Below, piece by piece: positions 50,805-59,481 of a stretch of DNA of 64,000 nucleotides. Each line of letters opens with the position of its first letter. Positions within the stretch are counted from its first letter, which is position 1. This DNA is from SXXZ01 sp041177965 (lineage in GTDB: Bacteria > Verrucomicrobiota > Verrucomicrobiia > Limisphaerales > UBA9464). Location: assembly GCA_041177965.1 (NCBI GenBank), contig JBEGWF010000132.1, positions 1-64,000 on the forward strand, in the 5' to 3' direction. A program made the position numbers and the translations under genes. Under the pieces are notes generated by a model. The model saw only the letters and a program-made list of their open reading frames with translations, was not told the origin of the DNA and made no database searches.

Positions 50805-52334
50805 TCAGGCAAGCATTCCCCGGTGCAGCGCGAAGGCGGGTCGCAGCGAGCGCGACAGTTCGTCCTGCAACTGCTGGAGCTCCCGATAGATGGCGACGCG
50901 GGCTGCGTCGGGAACGGCCGTCTCCTTCGGATGGATCGAGACGAAGCGATCGGTGATCTCCGAGATCCCGACGTTCTCGCCCCGCTCGCGACGCCAGCAC
51001 CAGAGGGCCTGGAGCGCCGCACCGTAGGCGGCCCCTTCCGACACCTGGAGGGTCACCACCTCGGCGTTGAACACATCGGCCATGATCTGCCGCCACAACC
51101 GGGACTTCGCGCCGCCACCCGTCGCGCGGACCTGCCGGGCCTGGACCCCCAGCGTCGCCAGTCGCCGCAAGCCATGGTTCATGCCGAGGGTGACGCCCTC
51201 CATGGCCGCCCGGGCATAATGCGCCGAGGTGAAGGTCTTGGGTCGCACACCGAAGAACACGCCCGTCCCGTCGGGGATGTTGGGCGTGCGCTCGCCCTCG
51301 AGGTACGGTAGGAGCACGAGACCGTCGGAACCCGCGGGGGCCTTGGCGGCCGTCCTCTCGAACGCGGCATGATCCAAACCCGCCTCGGTCCGGACCATCT
51401 CCGTGGCCACCGTGACGTTCATGGTGCACAGCAGCGGCAACCACCGGTTGGTCGAATCGCAGAACGCGGCGATTTCGCCCGCGGGATCCACCACCGGCTT
51501 CTCGGCGCAGGCATAGATGGTGCCGCTGGTTCCGAAGCTCGCCGTGACGACGCCCTCGCGGGTGTTTCCCGTTCCGATCGCTCCCATCATGTTGTCGCCG
51601 CCACCGGCACTGACGACGACCCCGGCGTTCAGCCCCAGGGTCTTGGCGGTCTTGGCCGACAATCGACCGGCGGGCCGATCACTGGAGGAGAGCGCGGGCA
51701 GTCTGCCCTCCAAGTCGGGATCGATGGCCCGGATCACCGCCGAAGACCAACGACGGCGCCGCACATCCATGAGGGCCGTGCCCGAGGCGTCTCCGTATTC
51801 CATGAACTTGTCGCCCGTGAGCCAGAAGTTGAGGTAGTCATGCGGCAGGAGAACCGTCGCCAAACGGGCGAAGTTCTCGGGCTCATGCTTCTTGAGCCAC
51901 AGGATCTTCGGGGCGGTGAAGCCCGGCAGAACCGCATTGCCCAAGGCCTGGTGGGTCTTCTTGGCACCGCCGACCGCGGCCGTGATCTCCGCGCATTCCG
52001 GGGCCGTCACGGTGTCGCACCAGAGCTTGGCCGGGCGTATGACCCGGTCCTGGGCATCGAGTGGTACGAACCCATGCTGCTGGCCGCTGACGCCCATGGC
52101 CACCACCTCCGACGCCTTGGCCTTGGCGGACTTTAGGGCGGCCTGGACGGCCCGGGTCGTGGCCCTCACCCATTGGGCCGGATCCTGTTCCTTGGCACCG
52201 GCGGGCAGACCGGACAGCAGGCGGTGGGGGGCCGAACCCTCGCCCAGGACGCGGCCGGAGACCGCGTCGACCACCAACGCCTTGGTGGATTGGGTGCCGG
52301 AATCGATGCCGATGAGGAGTGTGCGTTGAGCCAT
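50805..52334 (-). CDS. xylB: Xylulokinase (FGGY family)
   Basis: A 509-residue FGGY carbohydrate kinase that matches XylB, which phosphorylates D-xylulose with ATP. The first phosphate-binding motif LLIGIDSGTQSTKALVVD, the substrate-proximal GVSGQQHGFVPLD, the ADP-binding GGGDNMMGAIGTGN and the RATGGGAKSRLWRQIMADVF region are present. The ATG at 52334 (MAQRTLLIGI) is the family start. No xylose isomerase or transporter is nearby in the window, so a role in another pentose or in recycling is possible. It follows tRNA-Arg on the opposite strand. Confidence 0.88.
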   Translation of the reverse strand: MAQRTLLIGIDSGTQSTKALVVDAVSGRVLGEGSAPHRLLSGLPAGAKEQDPAQWVRATTRAVQAALKSAKAKASEVVAMGVSGQQHGFVPLDAQDRVIRPAKLWCDTVTAPECAEITAAVGGAKKTHQALGNAVLPGFTAPKILWLKKHEPENFARLATVLLPHDYLNFWLTGDKFMEYGDASGTALMDVRRRRWSSAVIRAIDPDLEGRLPALSSSDRPAGRLSAKTAKTLGLNAGVVVSAGGGDNMMGAIGTGNTREGVVTASFGTSGTIYACAEKPVVDPAGEIAAFCDSTNRWLPLLCTMNVTVATEMVRTEAGLDHAAFERTAAKAPAGSDGLVLLPYLEGERTPNIPDGTGVFFGVRPKTFTSAHYARAAMEGVTLGMNHGLRRLATLGVQARQVRATGGGAKSRLWRQIMADVFNAEVVTLQVSEGAAYGAALQALWCWRRERGENVGISEITDRFVSIHPKETAVPDAARVAIYRELQQLQDELSRSLRPAFALHRGMLA

Positions 52335-52397
52335 AGGAAAGCAGGGGCATCGTGAAATCAGCCCCGCCCTCCTGTCGAGCCCGGCCATCCCCCCGGC

Positions 52398-53624
52398 TCA
52401 GCGCACATGCAGGGGCGACATGAAGTAGAGACGCCCCTCGGGCAGACGCGATGTGAGCGGCAGGCCGAGGTCGACCTTGACCGAACCCGACCGGGCCTGC
52501 CCGAGCAGCGACAGGAACCCGGGAAAATGGAACTGGGGCTGGTAGGACACCAATTTGGCCCCGTCCAATCCGGCCAGACGCAGCGCGCGGTCGAGCGCCA
52601 CCTCGAAATTGCCGAGTTCATCGACCAACCCAAGATCCTGGGCCTGATGTCCGGAGAGGATCCGGCCGTCGGCATAATCCGTCCAGTTCGACGCCAATCT
52701 CCGGCCATCGGCGATGCCGTCCTTCTGATTGAGTTCCGCAGCCCGGTTGCGCCCGACGCGGATGACGTCTTTGAACCTGGCGAAACTCTCGTTGATCATG
52801 CCCTGAACGATGGCCCGCTCCTCGGGAAGGACCTCCTCTGGAAGCTTCTCGCCGCTCATCATGTCCTTGAGCTTGCCGCTCTTGGTGATGTCCGGCCGCA
52901 CCCCCACCTTGTCCATCAGGGCGCGATAGTTGTAGTTGTGGAAGATCACGCCGATGCTGCCGGTCATCGTCAACTCGTTGGCCACGATCCAACGACAGGG
53001 AGCACTGACGTAGTAGCCCCCGGAGGCCGCCAGGGAACCCATCGACGCCACCACCGGGATGTCGTGTTCCTTCTGGAAACGCTCGATCAGGAGGTAGATC
53101 TCGTCGCTGGCCAGCACCTCGCCGCCCGGCGAGTCGACCCTCAGGACGACCGCGGCCACATCCTCGACCGCCGCACGCTCGAGTTGGTCGGAGACCAGCT
53201 CGACGATGGAAGAACCGATGTCCGGGATCACTTCGCCTGTGATGACGCCCTGAAGGTCGATGATCGCCACCTTGTCTTCAAACGGCGAGTCGCGCACCAC
53301 CACCTCGTGCAGTTCGGCCGCTCCGGGAGAACGGGTCGCGTGATGGTGGGTCCAATTCAGGTCCGACTTGGCGAAGATCATTCCCGCCAGGCACATCAGG
53401 GCACCCCCGAGCGCCAGGGCCAGACCCAAGGTCGCCCATTTCCAACCGGAGCCTCCGGATCCGCCGCGCCGGGATGGAGGCGGAGTCGGCGGGCGGAGGG
53501 GTGGGACCGAGGCCGACGCCGGCGGTGGCGATGCCGGGAGGACGGGGGGAGCCGACGGGGACGTCGGGTCGGGGACCGGGGGGGCTTTGATCGGATCCGG
53601 CGTCGGGGCTGGGCTCACATCCAT
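52398..53624 (-). CDS. sppA: Signal peptide peptidase SppA-like serine protease
   Basis: A 408-residue membrane protease of the single-domain SppA type that degrades leftover signal peptides. The first 75 residues are cytoplasmic and Pro-rich, then one TM helix lies at about 84-104 (WATLGLALALGGALMCLAGM). The protease domain has VVLRVDSPGGEVLASDEIY, the Ser nucleophile in SLAASGGYYVSAP, and the Lys dyad partner in DITKSGKLKDMMS. The ATG at 53624 (MDVSPAPTPD) avoids a non-homologous extension. It lies 56 bases downstream of the CnrX/Spy-like gene on the same strand, so it could belong to that envelope-stress unit. Confidence 0.87.
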   Translation of the reverse strand: MDVSPAPTPDPIKAPPVPDPTSPSAPPVLPASPPPASASVPPLRPPTPPPSRRGGSGGSGWKWATLGLALALGGALMCLAGMIFAKSDLNWTHHHATRSPGAAELHEVVVRDSPFEDKVAIIDLQGVITGEVIPDIGSSIVELVSDQLERAAVEDVAAVVLRVDSPGGEVLASDEIYLLIERFQKEHDIPVVASMGSLAASGGYYVSAPCRWIVANELTMTGSIGVIFHNYNYRALMDKVGVRPDITKSGKLKDMMSGEKLPEEVLPEERAIVQGMINESFARFKDVIRVGRNRAAELNQKDGIADGRRLASNWTDYADGRILSGHQAQDLGLVDELGNFEVALDRALRLAGLDGAKLVSYQPQFHFPGFLSLLGQARSGSVKVDLGLPLTSRLPEGRLYFMSPLHVR

Positions 53625-53680
53625 GACGACCGGCACGGTAGGTTCACCCTTCCCTCGCGGCAAGGTCACCCTCGGATCGT

Positions 53681-54160
53681 TCAGGGCGGGGTTCCGGCGG
53701 GGGGAGGAGCCTTGGGGTTGGCCCGGCGCCGACGGGACTCGTTCCATTGCCGCCGTTGTTCCGGCGTGAGGATCTGCTCGATCTCGTACCGGGCCGCATC
53801 GATCTCGCGCCGGGTACGGGGGGCCACCGGAGCCCACAGTTCGCGAAGTCGCCCGGTGGCCCTCTTGAGGATGGCGTCGATGCGCTCCCTCTGCGTCGTC
53901 TCCAGATTGAGATCCCGTGTCCATCGGGCCATGGCCTCGATCTGGGCGTTGCCGGGGGGGCGGGATGACGGCAGCGCCACCAGACCGTTGGACCCCGTCG
54001 ACGCCTCCGACACGGCGGACGACGGTGGGGCGTCGGACACGGCTTCGGGCGCCGGTGCGGGCGCATGGAGGCGGCCCACCAGGACAACGCCAATCGCCCC
54101 ACAGAGCATACCGGCTGCGAAGATCACCAGTGCCGAGACGACGATCCGGAGGTCCTTCAC
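53681..54160 (-). CDS. CnrX/Spy-like periplasmic sensor protein
   Basis: A 159-residue membrane-anchored protein that starts with GTG at 54160 and overlaps the upstream stop codon by four bases. An N-terminal TM or anchor (RIVVSALVIFAAGMLCGAIGVVLV) is followed by an Ala/Pro/Ser stretch and a helical domain, with LNLETTQRERIDAILKRATGR and LTPEQRRQWNESRRRR. The latter echoes the LTxxQ motif of CpxP, Spy, ZraP and the CnrX metal sensors. It sits directly after a sigma factor and a small membrane protein, a typical Cnr-type layout. Metal sensing is only inferred. Confidence 0.68.
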   Translation of the reverse strand: MKDLRIVVSALVIFAAGMLCGAIGVVLVGRLHAPAPAPEAVSDAPPSSAVSEASTGSNGLVALPSSRPPGNAQIEAMARWTRDLNLETTQRERIDAILKRATGRLRELWAPVAPRTRREIDAARYEIEQILTPEQRRQWNESRRRRANPKAPPPAGTPP

Positions 54161-54510
54161 CGGAGATCTCCCGACTCGAGATCGTCGATCAGGACCCGGG
54201 CGATCTCGTCTCCGGCCCCGGGCCAATGGTCGGATCGAAACCCGACACCCCAAGAGGGGCCGATCGAGCCGTCGTCGATGAATGCCAGGATGATGGCGAT
54301 CAACCCGACCCCCGCGGCGAAGCCCGCGCTGGAGAGCGCCGCGCGCCCCAGACCCGAGGCCCACGAGTCCAGCGGGTCGTCGATCCGCACGGCGCGGACC
54401 GCACGCATCACCCGCTCCTCGAAGCCCTCCGGAACACCGGAATCGATCGATTCGGATCGCGCCGCGCGGATCAGGATCTGATGAAGCCGATTGCCACTCA
54501 TTCCCAGCAT
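54157..54510 (-). CDS. Small membrane protein, candidate anti-sigma factor (CnrY-like)
   Basis: A 117-residue protein with a hydrophilic N-terminus of about 56 residues, rich in Arg and Glu, then one TM helix at about residues 57-78 (AALSSAGFAAGVGLIAIILAF), and a short periplasmic tail. It lies between an ECF sigma gene and a CnrX-like gene and overlaps the latter by four bases. The N-terminal cytoplasmic part could bind the sigma factor. The start is one of three close ATG/GTG codons; 54510 has an AAGGGG just upstream. No family is recognised by sequence. Confidence 0.6.
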   Translation of the reverse strand: MLGMSGNRLHQILIRAARSESIDSGVPEGFEERVMRAVRAVRIDDPLDSWASGLGRAALSSAGFAAGVGLIAIILAFIDDGSIGPSWGVGFRSDHWPGAGDEIARVLIDDLESGDLR

Positions 54511-54655
54511 CACCCCTTCGACGCATCGCCCAGGGGTGCGGTTACGCTAGCCGCTGTCCACCCCTCTGGGAATAGGGGAAACGCGGAAGGAGGGCGGTGG
54601 CTGGGGGAGGCCGTGCGAACCCGTCGTCCGGACGCGCCGGAGCGGGTCGCGGTGG

Positions 54656-55303
54656 TCAGAGAAAGGTCTCGGTCCGGATCCTGCGCAGGATGCGCTTCAT
54701 CTCGGCCCGTGCCCGGAAGGCGCGGACCTTGACCAGGGTCTGGGACCATCCGGTCATGGCGGCGATCTCCTTGACGGGACGATCCTCCAATTCCAGGAGG
54801 GTCAGGACCAGGCGGTGGGCGGGACCGAGTTCTTCGAAGACCCGACGCACGAGGCTCCGGGCAGCCTCCGCCCGATGGTCGGAGGCCTCGGGATGCGAAG
54901 CGTGGCGATCGAGCCACTCGACCTCGCCCTGCGACAGGTCCTCGAGGAGATCCTCGGGCTTGCGAGCCCGGTTGCGGAGCACATCCAGACAGGCATGGGT
55001 GGCCAATCGCATCAACCAATGCTCGAACGGCGCGTCGCCCCTCCAGGAATCGAGCCGCGTGAACGCCTTCACCAGGACCTCCTGGACCAGATCGGCCGCA
55101 TCCTCTTCACGCCGCAGGTATCGGCGGGCGAGCAGGAACAAACGGGCCTGATGGCGCTCGACCAGTTCGGCGAACCGTTCGGCGTCGCCCGCACGCACCG
55201 CACGGACGATTTCCACGTCGGAAGGGGACGCCGCGGCCGGCGAGTCCGTCCGGGGGCAGGCCCAGGGAGCGGCTTGGAGCGGCGGATGGATGGCGATATT
55301 CAC
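54656..55303 (-). CDS. ECF-type RNA polymerase sigma factor
   Basis: A 215-residue extracytoplasmic-function sigma factor. Region 2 is DVEIVRAVRAGDAERFAELVERHQARLF, with the core-binding DAADLVQEVLVKAF and the -10 recognition helix WRGDAPFEHWLMRLATHACLDVLRNR. Region 4 is PAHRLVLTLLELEDRPVKEIAAMTGWSQTLVKVRAFRARAEMKRIL. A long acidic linker lies between them. The GTG at 55303 (MNIAIHPPLQ) is chosen, with GAGG upstream; a GTG at 55330 is the alternative. Gap to the putative anti-sigma gene is 145 bases. Confidence 0.88.
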   Translation of the reverse strand: MNIAIHPPLQAAPWACPRTDSPAAASPSDVEIVRAVRAGDAERFAELVERHQARLFLLARRYLRREEDAADLVQEVLVKAFTRLDSWRGDAPFEHWLMRLATHACLDVLRNRARKPEDLLEDLSQGEVEWLDRHASHPEASDHRAEAARSLVRRVFEELGPAHRLVLTLLELEDRPVKEIAAMTGWSQTLVKVRAFRARAEMKRILRRIRTETFL

Positions 55304-55666
55304 GGTGGAACCTCGATTGGCGAGGATCACGATCCGCGCCGCGGAGGACGACGCTATCCCGGAGCGTCGGCCACACCTTGCAAGGAACGTGCCAGCCTGT
55401 CGGCAAGGGAATGCCCTAGCCCGGCCACGGCCGGATCGGATGGGATTCGGCCGGTTCCGGGGGCGACCATACCCACGGGCGCGGAGTCTTCCGCGCGCGG
55501 TGAACCCGACGGTGGGAAGGACCGACGGTGCCGATCCTGGGGACTATTCCCCAGCGGGCCTGCGGCTGGGAACAGGCCCCCAAATCCGGGAGCCTCCGGT
55601 CGATGTGGCCATCCGGCGAACCCGCCGGAGTTGTCGTCGCCCGGGCGGTGGGCCTACCGTGCCCCC
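55304..55666. other. Non-coding gap between ECF sigma and SDR genes
   Basis: This 363-base stretch between divergent genes shows no recognisable gene, tRNA or clear terminator. It should hold the promoters of the ECF sigma gene (minus strand) and the SDR gene (plus strand). No convincing -35/-10 pair for the typical ECF AAC motif was found by eye. Confidence 0.5.
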
Positions 55667-56440
55667 ATGCAGTGGAAAGACCGATGGGTGTTGATCACGG
55701 GAGCCTCCAGCGGATTCGGAGCCGCCACCGCCGAGGCGTTCACCCGGGCGGGGGCTCAGGTGCTTCTGGGAGCCCGCCGCCGGGATCGCCTCGCCCAGGT
55801 GGCCGAGGCTTGCCGCAAGACGGGGGCCCGCGCGGAGTTCCACGACCTCGACGTGGCGGCCACCTCCTCCGTGACCGAGTTCGTCGACTGGGCCCGCTCG
55901 CTCACATCGCAGGTCGATGTGCTGATCAACAACGCCGGAGGAGCCCTGGGGCTGGACACCCTCGCGGCCGGTCGGGACGAGGACTGGGAGGCCATGGTCC
56001 AATCCAATCTGTTGGGCCTGGCCCGGGTCACCCGCGCGGTGCTGCCCCTGATCCCGCATCACCGGGGTGCGAGCATCCTCAACATCGGATCCATCGCGGG
56101 CCATCAGGCCTACGAGGGCGGTTCGATCTACTGCGGGGTCAAGGCGGCCGAACGCAGCATCACGCAGGCCCTCCGCCTGGAGCTCAACGGCACCGGCATC
56201 CGCGTCGGGTCCCTCGACCCGGGCATGGCCCTGACCGAGTTCTCCGATGTCCGCTTCCGGGGCGACACCGCTCGGGCGGCGCAGGTGTATCGGGGAGTCG
56301 AACCCCTGGTGGCCCAGGACATCGCCGAAACGTTGGTCTGGATGGCCTCGCGCCCCCCGCACGTCAACATCGACGAGATCGTCATCAAGCCCACCGATCA
56401 GGCCGCCATCCACAAGGTCCATCGGCGCGCCACGGCGTGA
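55667..56440 (+). CDS. SDR family oxidoreductase, YdfG-like
   Basis: A 257-residue Rossmann-fold dehydrogenase. The cofactor motif is WVLITGASSGFGAATAE, the NNAG motif is in VLINNAGGALGLDT, the catalytic Ser is in LNIGSIAGHQAYEG and the Tyr-x3-Lys in IYCGVKAAERS. The C-terminal part DPGMALTEFSDVRFRGDTA and PHVNIDEIVIKPTDQ matches YdfG, an NADP-dependent L-allo-threonine/3-hydroxy acid dehydrogenase. The ATG at 55667 gives the correct family start. It is convergent with hrpB. Confidence 0.88.
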   Translation: MQWKDRWVLITGASSGFGAATAEAFTRAGAQVLLGARRRDRLAQVAEACRKTGARAEFHDLDVAATSSVTEFVDWARSLTSQVDVLINNAGGALGLDTLAAGRDEDWEAMVQSNLLGLARVTRAVLPLIPHHRGASILNIGSIAGHQAYEGGSIYCGVKAAERSITQALRLELNGTGIRVGSLDPGMALTEFSDVRFRGDTARAAQVYRGVEPLVAQDIAETLVWMASRPPHVNIDEIVIKPTDQAAIHKVHRRATA

Positions 56441-56459
56441 ACGGACGCCCCCGGCCCGC

Positions 56460-59111
56460 TCAGGGCCAGACGAAGCCCGGGTGTTTGGCGCGCAACTGGG
56501 AACGCTGCTTGGGATAGGACACCTCACGCCAGCGTGGGAAATCCGAGACCACCTCCAACCGCTTTCCATCCGGAGTCTGCAGGGCCAGGCGCACCGGGAT
56601 GGCGTCTTCGCCGACGGTGGGGTGCGTCTTGAGTTGGAAGCATTCGGTCAATTTGACCTGCGCTTCGGGCCCCGGGATCTCGTCCGCCTCGGCATCGGGG
56701 TCGGGTTCGACGTAGGTGAGCTTGAGACGACGCCCCTCGGTCCAGGGCAGGTGGACGGGCATCAACTCATCGAGCCAGGCGATTTGTTCGGGGGCCAGGT
56801 GGGCCCGGAACGCCTCCTTCAGCGGTGCCGACTGTGCCTGCTTGACCAGGGTGAGGCCACGGAACGCGCGATCCAGGGCGGCCACCAACGCGGCGCCATC
56901 GAAGGCGGGGAATTCCAGATGCGGCAAGGCTCGGGCGATCAGGTTGACCCGGGCGATGAACTGCTTGAGCTCATGATCGAGTTGCGGCAGCTCGAATCCC
57001 CCCCGGGCGAAGGCCTCGGCCAGGCAGCGCCCCGATTGTTCGGGATCGGACTCCCTCTGATGCTCCGTGGCCACGACCAGATCCAGGAAGCGGATGCGGC
57101 GCACGGGCGAGACCCGCTTGTGCAGGCGGTCGAAGACATGCTCGACCGAGGTGTTGAAGTGCTGGGGATAGAGCTCCCGCAGCCACTCCGTCTTCACGGC
57201 CGTGGCCAGCCCCAGGAGGGTGAGGACACCCCCGGTGCGGCCCGAGACCTCACGGATGCTGCCCACCACCATCAACTCGGCCTGCTGCACCACCGACTCG
57301 CGCATCAGACTCCCGGTGCGGCCTTCGGTGAGCAGGCAATCGAGCGATCCGGAATCCTTCCGGACGCACACCTGATCGATGAACCCCGCGCACAGCGACT
57401 TGAGCAGGCCCTCATCTCCGGCCTCGGTCGGAGTCGGGGAGGCCTCCCTGGGCGTCATCCCCTCGCGCTCGGCGATGCGGACCAGTTGCTGGAAGGTGTC
57501 TTCGACCTGCCGGGCCGTCTGGGCATGGATGCCATGACGGCGGCAGGCATCCAGCGAGAAGTGGGCATTGCGGGCGTACTGATGCGCCCGGAGCAACGTG
57601 TGGAAATCGCTCTGCGGGCTGCCCTCGAACAACTCGCGGGCATCGGCCATGGAGCGGTCGTCGCGGTTCACCCTCATGAGCAGGTCACGGCCGCTGACCA
57701 AGGCGGCGCACAGGCAGGCCGCCGGGACGCAACCACGGCGCGACGCCTCGACCAGCAGACGGGCGAAGCGAGGGTGCATGGGCAGGCGTAGCATTTGACG
57801 CCCCACCGGGGTGAGGTCGGAACCCCGCTCCCCCGCCCCGGGCTCGGCGGCGGGCTCCGTCTCGAGAGCGCCCAGGATGTGCAGCAAGCGCTCGGCCCGG
57901 AGCACCGCCGCCTTGTCGGGGGCGTCGAGCCAATCGAACACCGCGGCCTGGCGCACCCCCAGCGAGTGGAGCAGCAGCACCACCTCGGCCAGATCGGCCC
58001 GCTGGATCTCGGGCGTGTTGCGGGCGGGACGATTGAGGTGGGCGCTTTCGGTCCAAAGCCTCCAGCAGGTTCCCGGAGCGGTACGCCCGGCGCGACCCGC
58101 CCGCTGATCGGTCGAGGCGCGACTGATCTCCTCGACCATCAGTGTCTGGATGCCCCGCTCGGCGTCATACCGGGCCATCCGGGCCAGCCCCCCGTCCACC
58201 ACATGGCGGATCCCGTCGATGGTCACCGAGGTCTCCGCCACGTTGGTGGAGACCACGATCTTGCGCACCGGACTCGGTTGGAAGGCCCGATCCTGATCGT
58301 CGGGGGCCAGTTCCCCATGCAGCGGGATCAACGCCACGCGCTCGCCCAGACGGGCCGCGGACAGCGCCCCCAACGTGGCCTGGATCTCGCCCTTGCCCGG
58401 CATGAAGACCAGGATATCGCCTTCCCACCCCGCCTCGACGATGCGCTCCACCTTGTCGGCGGCCAGTTCGTGGACGGGGCGGTTGTCGCCGTAGTCGAGC
58501 CACTGCATCTCCACCGGAAAGGTGCGCCCTTCGGACACCAGGATCGGCGCCGCGGGCCGGGCCGGCGCCTCAACGGGGCCGGGCGGAGAGGATGCCAGAT
58601 ACCGGGCCACGGGTTCGGCCTCCAACGTGGCCGACATCACCACCAGACGCAGGTCGGGGCGCGCGGTGGCCTGAAGTCGCTTGGCCAGGGCCAGCGCCAC
58701 ATCGCTGAGCAGGTTGCGCTCGTGGAACTCGTCGAAGATCAGCACGCCGATGCGGCTGAGCCGAGGGTCGTCCTGAAGCCATCGCAGCAGGATGCCCTCG
58801 GTGACGAAGGCGATCCGGGTGCCGTCGCCGATCCGGTCTTCGAACCGCACCTGATACCCCACCTCGGCGCCCAACCGGACCTGACGTTCCCAGGCCACCC
58901 GGGTCGCCACCGTGCGCGCGGCCACACGGCGTGGTTGCAGCACCACGATCCGGCGTCCTTCGGGCACCAGCCCCGCATCCAGGATCATCTGCGGCACCTG
59001 GGTCGTCTTGCCCGACCCGGTCGCGGCGACCAGCACGAGTTGGTTGCCCTCGGTGAGGGTGCGGATCAGGTCGGCATGCAGCCGCCAGATGGGGAGACCG
59101 TTGTCGGGCAC
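56460..59111 (-). CDS. hrpB: ATP-dependent helicase HrpB
   Basis: An 883-residue DExH helicase. The motifs are in order: Walker A AATGSGKTTQVPQ, IIa DEFHERNLLSD, III VMSATLEAEPV, V VVSTNVAETSVTIDGIRHVVD, and VI DQRAGRAGRTAPGTCWRLW. The C-terminal HrpB-specific part ends PVRLALQTPDGKRLEVVSDFPRWREVSYPKQR. HrpB, unlike HrpA, has no long DUF3418 tail, which fits the length. It has an RNA- or ribosome-related role that is not fully known. The ATG at 59111 gives MPDNGLPIWRLHADLIRTL. It lies 6 bases after the TMEM14 gene. Confidence 0.9.
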   Translation of the reverse strand: MPDNGLPIWRLHADLIRTLTEGNQLVLVAATGSGKTTQVPQMILDAGLVPEGRRIVVLQPRRVAARTVATRVAWERQVRLGAEVGYQVRFEDRIGDGTRIAFVTEGILLRWLQDDPRLSRIGVLIFDEFHERNLLSDVALALAKRLQATARPDLRLVVMSATLEAEPVARYLASSPPGPVEAPARPAAPILVSEGRTFPVEMQWLDYGDNRPVHELAADKVERIVEAGWEGDILVFMPGKGEIQATLGALSAARLGERVALIPLHGELAPDDQDRAFQPSPVRKIVVSTNVAETSVTIDGIRHVVDGGLARMARYDAERGIQTLMVEEISRASTDQRAGRAGRTAPGTCWRLWTESAHLNRPARNTPEIQRADLAEVVLLLHSLGVRQAAVFDWLDAPDKAAVLRAERLLHILGALETEPAAEPGAGERGSDLTPVGRQMLRLPMHPRFARLLVEASRRGCVPAACLCAALVSGRDLLMRVNRDDRSMADARELFEGSPQSDFHTLLRAHQYARNAHFSLDACRRHGIHAQTARQVEDTFQQLVRIAEREGMTPREASPTPTEAGDEGLLKSLCAGFIDQVCVRKDSGSLDCLLTEGRTGSLMRESVVQQAELMVVGSIREVSGRTGGVLTLLGLATAVKTEWLRELYPQHFNTSVEHVFDRLHKRVSPVRRIRFLDLVVATEHQRESDPEQSGRCLAEAFARGGFELPQLDHELKQFIARVNLIARALPHLEFPAFDGAALVAALDRAFRGLTLVKQAQSAPLKEAFRAHLAPEQIAWLDELMPVHLPWTEGRRLKLTYVEPDPDAEADEIPGPEAQVKLTECFQLKTHPTVGEDAIPVRLALQTPDGKRLEVVSDFPRWREVSYPKQRSQLRAKHPGFVWP

Positions 59112-59117
59112 GGCGGA

Positions 59118-59429
59118 TCAGGCTTTCGCGATGAACACGAAATAGATCATGGCGGCCTCCATGAGGACCGACAGCCCCAGGAGCAGGCCCGAGGGCATGA
59201 CCTTCCCGGTCTTGCGCAGGCGCACGAAGAACACCGCCTGCAACACGATGAGGACCCCGATGGCCACCGTCCCGGGCAGACGCCCCAGCGCCACGAGCGC
59301 CAACGGGATCGCCGAACCCACCGAGGCGATCAGGGAGGCCTTGGAACGGGCCTTCAGGAAACCCGCGAATCCCCCGACGACGAGGAGCACGATGAAGACC
59401 CACAACAGGATGACCGCTATCGGATGCAT
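59118..59429 (-). CDS. TMEM14 family small membrane protein
   Basis: A 103-residue protein with four TM helices: AVILLWVFIVLLVVGGFAGF, LIASVGSAIPLALVALG, TVAIGVLIVLQAVFFVRL and GLLLGLSVLMEAAMIYFVF. The motif GFLKARSKASLIAS is characteristic of TMEM14/UPF0136 proteins. The ATG at 59429 (MHPIAVILLW) gives a normal length. It overlaps nothing and is 6 bases upstream of hrpB, probably co-transcribed. The transported molecule is unknown. Confidence 0.87.
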   Translation of the reverse strand: MHPIAVILLWVFIVLLVVGGFAGFLKARSKASLIASVGSAIPLALVALGRLPGTVAIGVLIVLQAVFFVRLRKTGKVMPSGLLLGLSVLMEAAMIYFVFIAKA

Positions 59430-59481
59430 GGGGCGGAGAAGATACCGGGAACCGGACGGGGTGGCGATCACCAATCCACCC

